From Phellopilus nigrolimitatus (lineage: Eukaryota > Basidiomycota > Agaricomycetes > Hymenochaetales > Hymenochaetaceae), in contig JAJOHG010000007.1 in NCBI GenBank assembly GCA_021029095.1, forward strand, positions 682,001 to 746,000: DNA of 64,000 bases, given 5' to 3'. The notes below the pieces were generated by a model. That model worked only from the letters and a program-made list of their open reading frames with translations, did no database searches and was not told the origin of the DNA. Below are positions 11,031-21,466 of the stretch, one piece after another. The stretch's first letter is position 1; the number at the start of each line of letters is the position of its first letter. A program made the position numbers and the translations under genes.

Positions 11031-13430
11031 GATCGATGTACTTGATGCAGCGGGTTCGGAAGAATGGACCTAATCGTCCGCAGCATGGCGTCTTAACAGC
11101 TTTATAGTCGTACGTAGACGCTCGAGAAGTAAACCTTCGTGTTATACACAGGTATGGAAAGATCTGACCCGGGAAAGAAGCTTCGGCCAGGATAATAGGA
11201 TTTAGAAGTCACATATAGTCCCTATTGTTCTTCTCCGTATCACACACATGTATGGAAAGATCTGGGGAAAGAAGCAGAGCAATAGGGACTATATGTGGCT
11301 TCCAGAAGCATGAACTTGAATGTGATATGTGAGCGCAAAGTTGCTATCGCTGTTCCTTGTGCAGGAGATCCGCGTCAGGAAGTCGTCGTACAGGGTGAAG
11401 AGCTTTTCTACTGCGAAAATTTCCACGACCGCGGCCTGGCATAGGAGTCAGAGAATCATACAGCGGAAATGTCCCAGACGGGATCCGAAAGCTTCGAGCG
11501 ACGTCAGGAACTCGGGTCACCTGGTGTACTGCAAGAGAAAGCGAATTTCTGTAATGAGAAGATGAAGTCTAGGAAGAGACAAAGGCTTACTAAATATGAT
11601 GAGCGAGATTCAAAGATCTAGAACTGATGAGCGCCTATACACATCTGGCGAGCACGCTAATGGCGTCGTTTGAATTTCATACGGATACTAGGTACTTTTT
11701 GCTAGACCATTTCTGATAAAAAGTCCCTGAATAGCTTGATATTCAAAGAGCTAGGAAAAGTAATGAACGCAAATTTGAGAAGATGATTTGCAGACATACG
11801 ATGGAAATATAAACTGCCGAGCCGCTTGGCGGCAGACATAGTATGAGACGAGCCTTAGTTTATGAGAGGGGCTCTGAGAGAGTCCGAGTTGAAAGTGCAG
11901 ACTTGTAAAGTTCGCCAACGGCAAGACCAACATAATGAACATATCGTCGTAGAGTAATCAAACAATGTCGGTACGAACGAGGCGAGCACAGGCCTTGCCT
12001 TTTCCTCCAAGCAAAAATGAGAAACAAAACGCAACTGAGGAAAGCGAGAAGTCCTTTGAGTGGACCGCGGTCGTCATTTTCAGCTTCTTCCGTCACCCCC
12101 GAGCAGAAAAATAACCTGGTCCTCCCTGTGTATCGGAGTTCCGCTCTGTACCGCTAGTCGCCCTAGTCCTTGAAGCATCTGTCTAGGATAATCTTTTTGA
12201 TCTGGATAGCTGCTGGTAAAAATACGCGTCGCGATGTTCTCTTGGCGCGCAGCCACGGTCCCGGATTTCTAATGCCCGGTAGACTTAGACTAACCGCAAA
12301 TTCACGGAGTCTCTCAGGTACTCTACTAGTCCAATCTACAGAGTTGGAATTTTAAGCATGTTAATAAGTATCTCAAATATGTAGAAAAGTCTATGCTGAC
12401 ACGTCTGAATATGAATCCAAGAGGACGTAGCGTGCCGCGCGAGCTTGTATACCAAACTCCTCTGAGCCTCAACGTAACTCAAAATGGTCTGGAAGGTTGA
12501 TGAAGATCCGTGACCAGAAGTTACGGTCCCCTCATTTCTGCAGTCCAGATATTCAGGACTGGACAGGAAAGACAAATCTTCTAGTCTTGTACTGTCACTA
12601 GAAAATCAGGAGAACATAAAGGTTATGCTTCTAGGTGCAAATATTTTAATAAAACGTCGCTGAACTTACTGGAGACATTTAGATTTGATGGCAGCGCTCG
12701 CGAGATTTGAAGACGCCTAACTAATGGGATTTAGAACTCTTCAAGCGAAGTATGGCTGGATACCTCCGAGAAATAAACTTTGGCTGCATTGTTTTCACGG
12801 CAGATTTATTCGATTGTTTGGCCGACGAACGTTGTAGCATTTGCAAATCTCTTCAGCACACTCGAAAACGTCAAAGACAATCGTACAAAGGTTGTCGCAG
12901 GCCACACAACGACAAGATTCTTGATGATCATGATCCAAATGTAGCTGGCAAAGCGAGAGCCATGTATTCAATAGGACCTGTACGATTTAATGAAGACCAC
13001 GGTGTGGTGTTTCGACAGTGAAGCTAGCGATATTTCCAGGAGATGTTGGTGCTCTTTGTGTCAGATATCCAGCCTGTTACTGACACGTTAGGGAGGTTTG
13101 CCGCGTTGAGATGGAGTCTGAAATTTCTTACTGAGTGGCGTGGACGTCTTTTGACTTGAGCTCGACGATACGTTGTCTTCTTTGTTCAGCGTCCAATAAC
13201 TGTATGGGTTCGATTTAGATGGCAAACTCTCATTTCGTCTAGAAATGCGTCTAGAAATTTGACACGTTCTGCGTTGGTGAGGCCAGAAGCATGATTGTCA
13301 GCCTCTTGCGAAAGTCTGCCAGCCTCAAACTTACTCTTTGAAAACGGTCTTAGCTATCCCAGCTGTTCCTTGGGTTTTCACCTTCTCCCATCTCTGCTGT
13401 CTTTTTGTCTTAACCCGCACGCTCCTTTCT
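11031..13430 (-). other. Region with minus-strand coding-like exons, possibly a decayed F-box-like gene
   Basis: No complete gene could be assembled. Coding-like minus-strand pieces: 13199-13131 reads LLDAEQRRQRIVELKSKDVH, a coiled-coil segment much like those preceding the F-box in many agaricomycete proteins; about 12900-12830 reads LTFSSVLKRFANATTF; 12590-12340 reads TRLEDLSFLSSPEYLDC onward to a stop; 12096-11860 contains a hydrophobic segment GLLAFLSCVLFLIFAWRKRQ; 11435-11289 follows a CAG acceptor and reads VVEIFAVEKLFTLYDDFLTR and ends in TAG. Whether these belong to one gene, two genes or relics is open. No LPPE-type F-box core was found. Plus-strand frames here look like shadows. Confidence 0.28.
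11205..11302. repeat. Short inverted repeat with 26-bp arms
   Basis: The left arm 11205-11230 and the right arm 11277-11302 are reverse complements with two mismatches, around the core CACATATAGTCCCTATTG. The loop is about 46 bp. A direct repeat TATGGAAAGATCTG lies at about 11155 and 11250. The right arm overlaps the stop codon of a coding-like minus-strand segment. No clear target-site duplication was seen. Confidence 0.75.
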
Positions 13431-13700
13431 ATGTCTCCACGACGCTCTCTACCTCCACCGATACGCGATCCGGCGTCCGGGAAGACCTACGTCGCCATCC
13501 CGGCGCCGCCTTTCATCTTCAATCAAGACGTGATCAACTCAAACTCAATGTCAAAGTCGAAATCGAAGCAGAGTCAAATCTTGAATAGTGCTCCAGGATA
13601 CGTCTATGTTGAACGCATGACAGCGGCCTGGCCAAAAAGGGCGTTTACAGCGGAGCGGAGCGACTTGCCGGAGGAAAAGCCGTCTATTGGCAAGTGGACG
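13431..13700 (+). CDS. Coding exon of unknown gene, possibly the first exon of the next gene
   Basis: An ATG-initiated open segment of 90 codons, MSPRRSLPPPIRDPASGKTY onward through VERMTAAWPKRAFTAERSDL and ending in EEKPSIGKW-T before a GTACGC donor. It looks strongly coding. With the nearest acceptor at 13744 the next frame reads IYFQGQTLLL and stops within about 50 codons, so it does not join cleanly to the long open frame downstream. Either it is the first exon of the downstream gene through a splice not seen here, or it is a separate short protein. No family was recognised. Confidence 0.5.
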
Positions 13701-13873
13701 GTACGCCTGCCCTTCTCTTCCTTCAGTGTGTAATATTCCTTAGATATACTTCCAAGGGCAAACACTGCTCCTCTGGACCTCCTCCTGGACATGTTCCATG
13801 GTCAGGGCACATCCCGCCAACCTCACCAATCTCTTCGGATTGCTCGCTCATCCATACGACTTTCGCCATATCA

Positions 13874-15940
13874 ATGCAAGACGCCAGTTCTGATACGCCT
13901 ATGGACACCTGCGACTCGACTTCTACCTTCGAAATACCTACGTTCAATAGTGGTGAAACTCTTCTTGACGGTTCTTTCCCTTCGACTTGCTCGTCAGCCT
14001 GGTCGGCTGGCTTATGCGCCCCTCCTATCAGTGCAGCCAATTCTCAAAGGCCATTCTCCTCTCCAGCCACCTGTCAGCCTCATTCTTCGACTAAAGTGCC
14101 CAACAAGAGACGGTATACGACGTGTCTCCCGGACTTGCCTAGCCGCCGCGAAGCTCTCGTATTTGAACGTCGCCTCGCGCTCGAGAAGATTGAGAAAGTC
14201 AAATTGTCGAACGTCAACGCCTCTGACATGAAGTCTGACTGCCGGGATAGGCAAGCGTTATCTCAGATCAACGAACTCGATACGTTTTTTTCCGACGGCT
14301 TGAAGAAGATGGACTCGAAGATGCAGCACCTGGGCGAGGAAAAGGGAAGACTGGAGACGCCTTCTCTGGTTGTGTCTACGTCTACGGCTGTTCTACCTGT
14401 CTCGTTGGAGTCTTCCACCGACCTGCTGAATGTAACTCCTCCTTTAGCTATACGCCGCGGCAAGAATATCCCTCTCGCGCTTAAGGTTGACAACACGCAT
14501 TCTGCAAATGTCCTCGATTATCCAGACGTACTTACGCCATTCAGGTGCTCCCCAGATCCTGTCTCTGAAAGTTTCCCCAATGCGCCTAAATACCCTACTC
14601 TGGTCCTAGACCCGACGTTGACTGCCGAGCAGATGATATCAAGCCTTCGTGCTCAAGTCGAGTCCTTTCTTCCTAGGCGACCTTCTGTCACGACTATCTT
14701 CGCGGACCAATGTGATGAAGCTGAGAAATGGCTTGAGGAGGAACTTGCTCAATCTCTCAGTGAAGACGAGTGTTCCATGGATAGTGCCAGGCGCCTCTCC
14801 GAGCCAGAGTCGGAATCCAATACTAGCGAGAGCACGTTACCTCTACCACCCGCAAACTCTCCTGCCGACAGTCCCTGTCTTAAGAAACGTGTTCTTCAGA
14901 CCACTCCTATCCGCAAAGGCCCTCTTCAAGTTGGTGGAGTCCAGCTTGCCTCAGCGAACTTACGGAGCTGGAACACGAAGCCATCGGTATTACGCAGTAG
15001 TGCATCCCCCCGCAAGTCCATTCTTTCAGATGGCACATCGACGACAGGCGGGGGGAAGAAAGTGCGCTTCTCTGTGTTGCCGCCGCTCACCATCCCAGAC
15101 AAAATTATCGACAAGAAGCAGGAGAAGAGCTCGCGGCCGGTGACAACGGACGGCACGCAGCTTCCGAAGCGCAAACCGGCGCCATCCGTCGACTTTATCA
15201 AGTCACCCATAATGAAAGGACCACTCTCGTCGACGCCCATGAGGTCACTCCCGTCGACACCCTTGAAATCGACGCCTTTGAAGTCGACATCCTTGAAATC
15301 GACATCCTTGAAATCGACACCTTTGAAATCCACGCCCTTGAAATCGACGCCCTTGAAGCCGGCGCCCTTTAAACCGACATCCGTGAAATCGACGCCCTTG
15401 AGGTCGACGCCCTTGAAGTCGACGCCCTTGAAGTCGACGCCCTTGAAATCAAAGCCCTTGAAGCCTACTCGACAACCCCCTGCTAGTCCGCGTCCTAGTT
15501 CATTGATTCCTCCACCCGTCCCGGAGAAGTCGACGGGCAGGGCTCAGAGCCTCTCTACGGGTTCGGCACTCGCCGACACTCCGCTCAGGAACGAATTTGC
15601 TCTTCGACGCCGTGCATCTGAGGCCACTGTGCTTTCTCCGCTCGCAACGTCTTTCGCCGCCAACATCGAGGCCGACACCAATGCACCGTCATCCGCACAC
15701 GCCAGCGCCAAACCTGACCTTAACAGCAAACTCATGCGTCCGCTGAGCCTTGGCGCGAAGGAGAATCGGACACTTAAGGTCGCAGGCATTACGATTACAA
15801 AACGTCGGAGCTACGATGGGTTGAATAAGGAGAACCACCGCGACTCCAAATTAGCGGACCTGGTGGCGAAGGACGCGGCGACACAGAAGAAAGGGATCAG
15901 AACACCGTTCCAAAGTATGTTGAGCCGCTTGAGAGGCTGA
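13874..15940 (+). CDS. Low-complexity protein with CDK-site array and KEN box
   Basis: Long uninterrupted open frame of about 688 codons from ATG 13874. No catalytic domain was recognised. The N-terminal third has a charged helical stretch (RREALVFERRLALEKIEKVK). The middle holds a tandem five-residue repeat (TPLKS) at about 15235-15465, with eight TPLK units plus TPLR and TPMR. Each matches the full CDK consensus [ST]-P-x-[KR]; TPIR, SPRK and another TPLR occur elsewhere in the protein. Near the C-terminus lie KEN (in GLNKENHRDSK), the usual APC/C degron, and a terminal TPFQSMLSRLRG. This suggests a cell-cycle-regulated phosphoprotein, which is inference only. The open frame extends upstream of 13874 without an ATG, so an upstream exon (13431-13700) may belong to it. 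Confidence 0.75.
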   Translation: MQDASSDTPMDTCDSTSTFEIPTFNSGETLLDGSFPSTCSSAWSAGLCAPPISAANSQRPFSSPATCQPHSSTKVPNKRRYTTCLPDLPSRREALVFERRLALEKIEKVKLSNVNASDMKSDCRDRQALSQINELDTFFSDGLKKMDSKMQHLGEEKGRLETPSLVVSTSTAVLPVSLESSTDLLNVTPPLAIRRGKNIPLALKVDNTHSANVLDYPDVLTPFRCSPDPVSESFPNAPKYPTLVLDPTLTAEQMISSLRAQVESFLPRRPSVTTIFADQCDEAEKWLEEELAQSLSEDECSMDSARRLSEPESESNTSESTLPLPPANSPADSPCLKKRVLQTTPIRKGPLQVGGVQLASANLRSWNTKPSVLRSSASPRKSILSDGTSTTGGGKKVRFSVLPPLTIPDKIIDKKQEKSSRPVTTDGTQLPKRKPAPSVDFIKSPIMKGPLSSTPMRSLPSTPLKSTPLKSTSLKSTSLKSTPLKSTPLKSTPLKPAPFKPTSVKSTPLRSTPLKSTPLKSTPLKSKPLKPTRQPPASPRPSSLIPPPVPEKSTGRAQSLSTGSALADTPLRNEFALRRRASEATVLSPLATSFAANIEADTNAPSSAHASAKPDLNSKLMRPLSLGAKENRTLKVAGITITKRRSYDGLNKENHRDSKLADLVAKDAATQKKGIRTPFQSMLSRLRG

Positions 15941-16157
15941 AGATGTATGAGACCGTACCGATGTACTATTGCTGTTAGTTCGTTTTGCTGTGATTTATGT
16001 GTTTTTTATACGTCGAATTATCCATTTGTTATCAGAGGCCCAACGATGTCCTCTTTGGGTGATCACTTCCAGCTTTGAGCCACTCACAGCGCTTGTCGAA
16101 TGCTTGCACACCATCTTGCTTTCTAGACGTCTTTTGAAATCAGTTGACTAAATCAAA

Positions 16158-19141
16158 ATGCCTCGGGGTATCCCAAACGCGAAGAAAGACGACTTCGGCA
16201 TGCGCTACACCTCATTTCATGTCCCATTGACGTCCGTGGCCCATCAACGACCCGCGCGCCTGCATAAGAGCTAACTTAAAACTCGTTTCTGCAGAGCAAA
16301 TCCCAAACTCACTGCATCAAATTACCTCAAAAATGACTCGCAGACGGTGTGGGCGCGCAATGCTGCCCGCGCGAGCAAGAGCCGCCTCGCAGAGGACCTT
16401 TCTCTGGTCACGCCCGAGGTACGCTAGGCCCCGCTCCTAAACCACGGTCAGCGAAATTCCGGCTCAGCTCATGTAGTGCGTCTAGGGCCGCCGCGGTGCA
16501 AAGGTGCTCGTTGTGCACCCAGGCTCACGGTGGTTGCGAGTGGGGCGCGCATCGGACGTTGTACCCGTCGCGGTACCGCATGTCATCGCGCGGCGCGTCC
16601 GCAACCCTCCCGCCACCCCGCCCGTGCCTGTGCGCAACATAGTTCGCCCGCGCAGGCGCAGGGGCGAGCCCGAATCTGCTGACGTGCGGAAAGAAGACGA
16701 GTACTCGGTCACGGTGGCGTCGGACGACCCGGTGAGCAGTGTTTTGTCGCTGTAAGAGAGTTGCGTCTGGCTAATGTCCTATGCATAGGTCGAGGGCAAG
16801 ATCGCAGCTATAACGACATCTCTCCGTGACCGTATGCGATTCTATAAGCTACGAGTTGTGCCAAATGCATCGAGGGTGGCGACGACGTTCAACGAGCAGA
16901 TGAAGGGGGAGGAGACCATAAACCCGGAGATAGTTATGCAGGATGTACCAGAAGACGAAATACTTGTCGGAAAAAGGGTATTCGTTCAGTTCCATATCCT
17001 TTGTTCTAAACTCATAGACTCTTCGCAGGTCTTTGAGCTTTCTGACCCTGCGCATCTCGATGGCTACGCGGTCAGATGGCCTATCTACGCTGGTCGGTTC
17101 AATACACGAGACTACGCGTCCCATCAAAACATGCTTAGTGACCTCGAGGAGATTTGGAGGACGGTAATAAGAGATACGTTAAAAGTCGAGCCAAAATCCT
17201 TCAAGGTAGAGCAAACATATCACTGCACATATATTGCGGGTCGATTTCATGTCGCGATGTGTTTACAGGAATACTCCATTGTTTTGGTCATTCCTGATCT
17301 CTGGGACCGATTCTATGTTCGAGAGCTCGTGAATATGTTACTTATAAGCATGGGTTTCAAGCAAGTCGTCTGTCAACAGGTATGTGTAGCGCGTCCTCAG
17401 TATGCTCAGATCAATCTAAATGGCGAACCAGGAATCTCTAGCGGCGACATACGGCGCAGGAATATCCAACGCGTGCGTGATCGATCTCGGCGCCGTCAAA
17501 ACCAGTGTTGCATGCGTAGACGATGGGCTCGTTCTTTTCGACACAAGGTAGATACTTTGCGCGCTCGGATATGGAAAAGTGCTGAACTTTTTCTTAGGAT
17601 GTCTTTGTCGATCGGCGGGGACGACGTCACGGAATTTCTCGCCATTCTTCTGGATAGAATAAGCTTCCCTTACGAGGAGATGGATCTCACGCGAATGCAT
17701 GATTGGTTAATCATGGAGGACCTCAAACGTAGAATTTGCACACTAGAAGAGGTGAGCTAAATGGTAATTAAGGACGCAGACGAAAGCACGGCTGACAGGT
17801 TGTGGAAGAGCGATGTAGCTCTTAACTTGTACGACTTCTGGGTCCGTCACCCTCACAAGCATCCTGTGAAGTATGGATTGCGAGCATATGATGAAGTTAT
17901 TCTAGCGCCCATGGTATGTCGAAGGTATTTTTCTCGATATGTCACATACTCAAGTCTGACGTTTGAGCAGGTCATTTTTGAACCGCGAGTGGTCAGATTT
18001 GACCAGAAACGAGAAGGGCTGCGGCCGGGGTCGCATCCTGATGTTACAGACGAAGTCATGGAGTTTGTACAAGATCAACTGGTCAGTAAATAATCTTTAA
18101 TAGTCTACGAAGGTTTTCGGGTTTGAAATCATAGGATTAGACACATGCGATGATGATCTCCACTCAACATCTAATGCCTCAAGCAACGCCTGTACCACTT
18201 ACCTCTCCGCCATCGATCTCCGTATCCGGCGCTGTTACTCCACAGCCTATCGAAGGTGATTTTAACTTTGCTGTTAACCGGGTGAATTCTCAGCGAATCC
18301 TTGATATTAGCTGGCGGTACAAGTACCAAAGCAAATGAAGAAAAAGAAAGATCTGTGGCTGCGAGCGACATATCCAAGAAATCCGAATCGCAAACGGAGG
18401 TAATCGATATTGATGCTGTGGACATTGAAAAATTGGCTTCAACACAAACTCCGTCACAGAGCCAGTCTGTGACTTCGGAACCGCCAACGCAATCGCAGCA
18501 GGGCCAAAGCCTGCAACAGACCCCAACACCGAACGGACAGATCACAACTGCAGTGGAAGAGACGCCAGTGCCTGCCGGAAAATCAATATTTGCGTCGGGT
18601 CCGCCGAAATTCATTGGAGGGTATTCAATTGACGTACCCTTCGAAGCCAGCAAGCTCCCTCTGGATGTAGCCATCTTCAACAGTGCGCGTGCAGCGGGTG
18701 GCGACGATCGCATCCGCAAGTACTTGCAGGCGGTCCTCATCGTGGGCGGGTGTGCTCTGACGCCGGGGATGGCGCACGCGCTGGAGAGCAGGTACGTTTG
18801 GTATCGCTTCCTGCGCTTCTAATGGCGCTAAGCAGAACGTTTTTCCGCGTGCATAGACTGCAGGCGATAGCGACGCCCCTCGTTCCCGATATGGGGAAGG
18901 TGCAGATTATTCCGCCGCCGAAGGACGTTGATCCGCGCATGTTAATATGGAAAGGCGCCGCTGTGTTGGGCAAGATGGACGCAGTGTCTGACCTGTGGCT
19001 CACGGCCGCGGACTGGGTGAGTCGCCCGTGTTGCTTCCTCCCCTCTAACTGTCACTTACAGAATGGTTTCTGTCTTCTTTTCTTCTCGGGCAGCAATTAT
19101 TCGGTATGCGCGGTTTGAAGGAACGTTGTTTCTATTTGTAA
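16158..19141 (+). CDS. ARP8: Actin-related protein 8, INO80 complex subunit
   Basis: Nuclear actin-related protein that binds nucleosomes within the INO80 chromatin remodeller (family knowledge). Many short exons. Seen in order: MPRGIPNAKKDDFGMRYTSF; ANPKLTASNYLKNDSQTVWA; the actin-fold start KVLVVHPGSRWLRVGRASDV; RFYKLRVVPNASR; SDPAHLDGYAVRWPIYAGRF; LVIPDLWDRFYVRELVNMLL; SLAATYGAGISNACVIDLGA with TSVACVDDGLVLFDT; MSLSIGGDDVTEFLAILLDR; LNLYDFWVRHPHKHPVKYGL; a Gln/Ser-rich insert of the kind seen in Arp8 proteins; LPLDVAIFNSARAAGGDDRI; LIVGGCALTPGMAHALESR; and the C-terminus QLFGMRGLKERCFYL before TAA at 19139-19141. The order and motifs match the family throughout. The start is the first ATG of the exon with the typical basic N-terminus. 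Confidence 0.93.
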
Positions 19142-20266
19142 GATCTGATAAGGCTTTCGCCTTGTCTGTGTATTCGAATTCTTGACACGTAGTATGCCCT
19201 ATGTATCCTGTGCTTGTTTGTCCGTGATTTGGAAGTGAGAATTGGACGGAATATCGTTCAACGTGCTCAGAAGATTTTCAGCGGTTTCTTTACTGCACAG
19301 AAGAAAGTGAACCAGCATCTATCTGTCAGGCATCCACCTGGAGTCCGCATCGAAAGTACTTCTGCAATTAAACATCTAGCCAATTCGATTTGCAAATAGA
19401 AAAAAAGGGACTAGTGTAAGAAGCCACACTTCACACTTTGTTGCCGCTAATTCTCTTTGTACTTACATATAGATACCCAATCTCATTAGGTCTTGAACAG
19501 TTGAAAACACATCCTTCCTGAGGATGCACAATGTGTCATTCGAACATCCATGACATGTTGATTGCAAGGAAAAAAGACTATAATTTCCTGTAATTGGGGA
19601 TACAGTTTACAGACAAAGGGGAGATAACAGCTGCGATACATACGCATAGCAAGGGCGCGAGACAGATGATAAACATGGGTACACAAGGATTAGTGCCTTG
19701 GCATGCGGAAAGTGAGAACGGGGTGCAATGACGATAATACACAAATGCGTTTAGTAGCGATGGCACGAGGTTGAAATGAGGCTGTAGAGAACGAGACACG
19801 GACAATGAATTCAATGAAGATGCTTTATGTCGTTTTTGCATTGGTTTTCCTGTTGAGAATGAAGAACGTAAAATCCATAGCGTATAATTGAAGGAGGGAT
19901 AAGATTTGATGTAGTCGGACGGGACAGAAAATAGTAAACTGTCCATAGATGCATGCGATGTATGCTGGAATGAGGTCGGCGGGAGAAGTCGATGGTACGA
20001 TCGACCATTGAGTTTCTTAGGGAATATGACAATTCGATCTGTCCTTCCCATGCGCTGAATGTCTCCACACCGACCAGACTAAGCCGTACACATGACAAGA
20101 ACTGGACCCTGGTATATTGATGAAAGGGAGATTCTGCGCTGGAAGCACGCGATATCGAGTGATGAGTCAGGATACAGAAAAATGGGACTTCCTTGGAATC
20201 CAGGGGCGGTGACCAGATGATGACACGATCCGTATGAGAGCTGCGTGAAAAAGTATCATAACTTCC
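19142..20266. other. Convergent intergenic region, no gene seen
   Basis: Spacer between ARP8 and the minus-strand RING gene. It should contain both 3' UTRs. A minus-strand open frame at 19578-20051 has no recognisable motif, is rich in Ser, Leu and Cys, and is judged non-coding. No repeats of note. Confidence 0.6.
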
Positions 20267-21466
20267 TCAAAGTCCAAGACGATCTTTGAATTCAACGAAG
20301 TCTTGCCCGCCGAGGTCTTTCCATCTGTTGATGAGATCATCCATCTCAAAACGACCATTTCTATAGTGTCATCAACACAACACAATAAAGAAAATCAAAT
20401 AGTGAGATGCAATGCCACGAAACACTGTTATCTGCACCCACCTGTCGCGTTCGGCCCATTCTCTCCGTAGTGCACCACCTTCGGACCATGCTTCTACCCC
20501 CGTCTCGCCGATATGACCAGACGGTGCATCTTCGAGCTTCACTTTCGCCTCATCATCGCCGCCTGCCTTGCAGGATGCACGCGTGATAACATTCTGCTTC
20601 CGCTTCATCTTTGGCCGGGAACAAATATTACCCAGTTTTTCCACCATAGCTTTCAAAGTATTCTCCGCAATCCGATTGGGCGCGAACGGAATAGTAATAG
20701 TTGGGCGTGGAACCGTGTCTGGCGTGATTATGAGAAGGGATCGGCAGAGCGGGCATGCAACTGATTCGTGCCATGTCCCGCAGCCTCGATGAAGACGAGA
20801 GAAGAACCATTTTACGGTACATATAGCGCAAAAAGTGTGTCCACATTCGGCCGGTGAGAGCATATAAGGGCAAGCACTTTTTTTTTCGTGCACTCTGTCA
20901 GGAGCGCGGTTAATCAAAAGTTCAGCATCGAAGACTCACATGATCTCATAGCACCTGCAAGCAAGGATGTGGGAGATCAACGGATGTTCGGGAATATTTA
21001 AGAAATGAACGGAAACTCACAGAGGACACTGGTAATGCTCTTCGAGATGCTCCAAGATGGTTTGAGCCTCACGCAATTTCAGAGTCTCCTCAATCTCGAG
21101 TTCTCGTGCGTCTAAGCTTATCTTTCGCTTCTTCAACTCCCTTTCCTCAGCCTGCAATGTCAGTTCACGTTCGGCGAGCTCCTCCACAGTCATAGGCTCC
21201 GTCTTGACAGAACGCGTCGGAGTGGTTGTGGAATTCTTCATGCGGAAAACGCGGTCGTTGCTAACCATACAGCTGCTCTTTCTCCTCCTTGACACACTCG
21301 ACTTCACAGACTTCCTTCTCAGCTCTAGAAACTCGAGCCCATCTCTGGCCGAAACTACTACTCGTCAGTGATGCGGCATCAGAGAGTGGTGGTACGACAT
21401 ACCTTTGCTGAGACGCTCTGAGCGACGCGGTTTTGCTGAGCTAGATGCTGTTGATTTCTTCGCCAT
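20267..21466 (-). CDS. RING-finger (C3HC4) protein with N-terminal coiled coil
   Basis: Predicted nuclear or cytosolic E3 ubiquitin ligase; the substrate is unknown. It starts at MAKKSTASSSAKPRRSERLS, a basic N-terminus, then after an intron near 21350-21402 has a coiled-coil region (ERELTLQAEERELKKRKISL, EIEETLKLREAQTILEHLEE). The RING begins with EHYQCPL at an exon end. After a further intron the remaining ligands read MLSPAECGHTFCAICTVKWF and ACPLCRS, so the ring is complete across the splice. The C-terminal part is charged (EAWSEGGALRREWAERDR), and the last exon reads NGRFEMDDLINRWKDLGG then FVEFKDRLGL before TGA at 20267-20269. The exon around 20880-20940 is not fully resolved. Confidence 0.82.

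Noticed and set aside
19578..20051. 157-codon minus-strand open frame between ARP8 and the RING gene
   Set aside because: No motif, no coding-like composition, and it lies where both 3' UTRs are expected.
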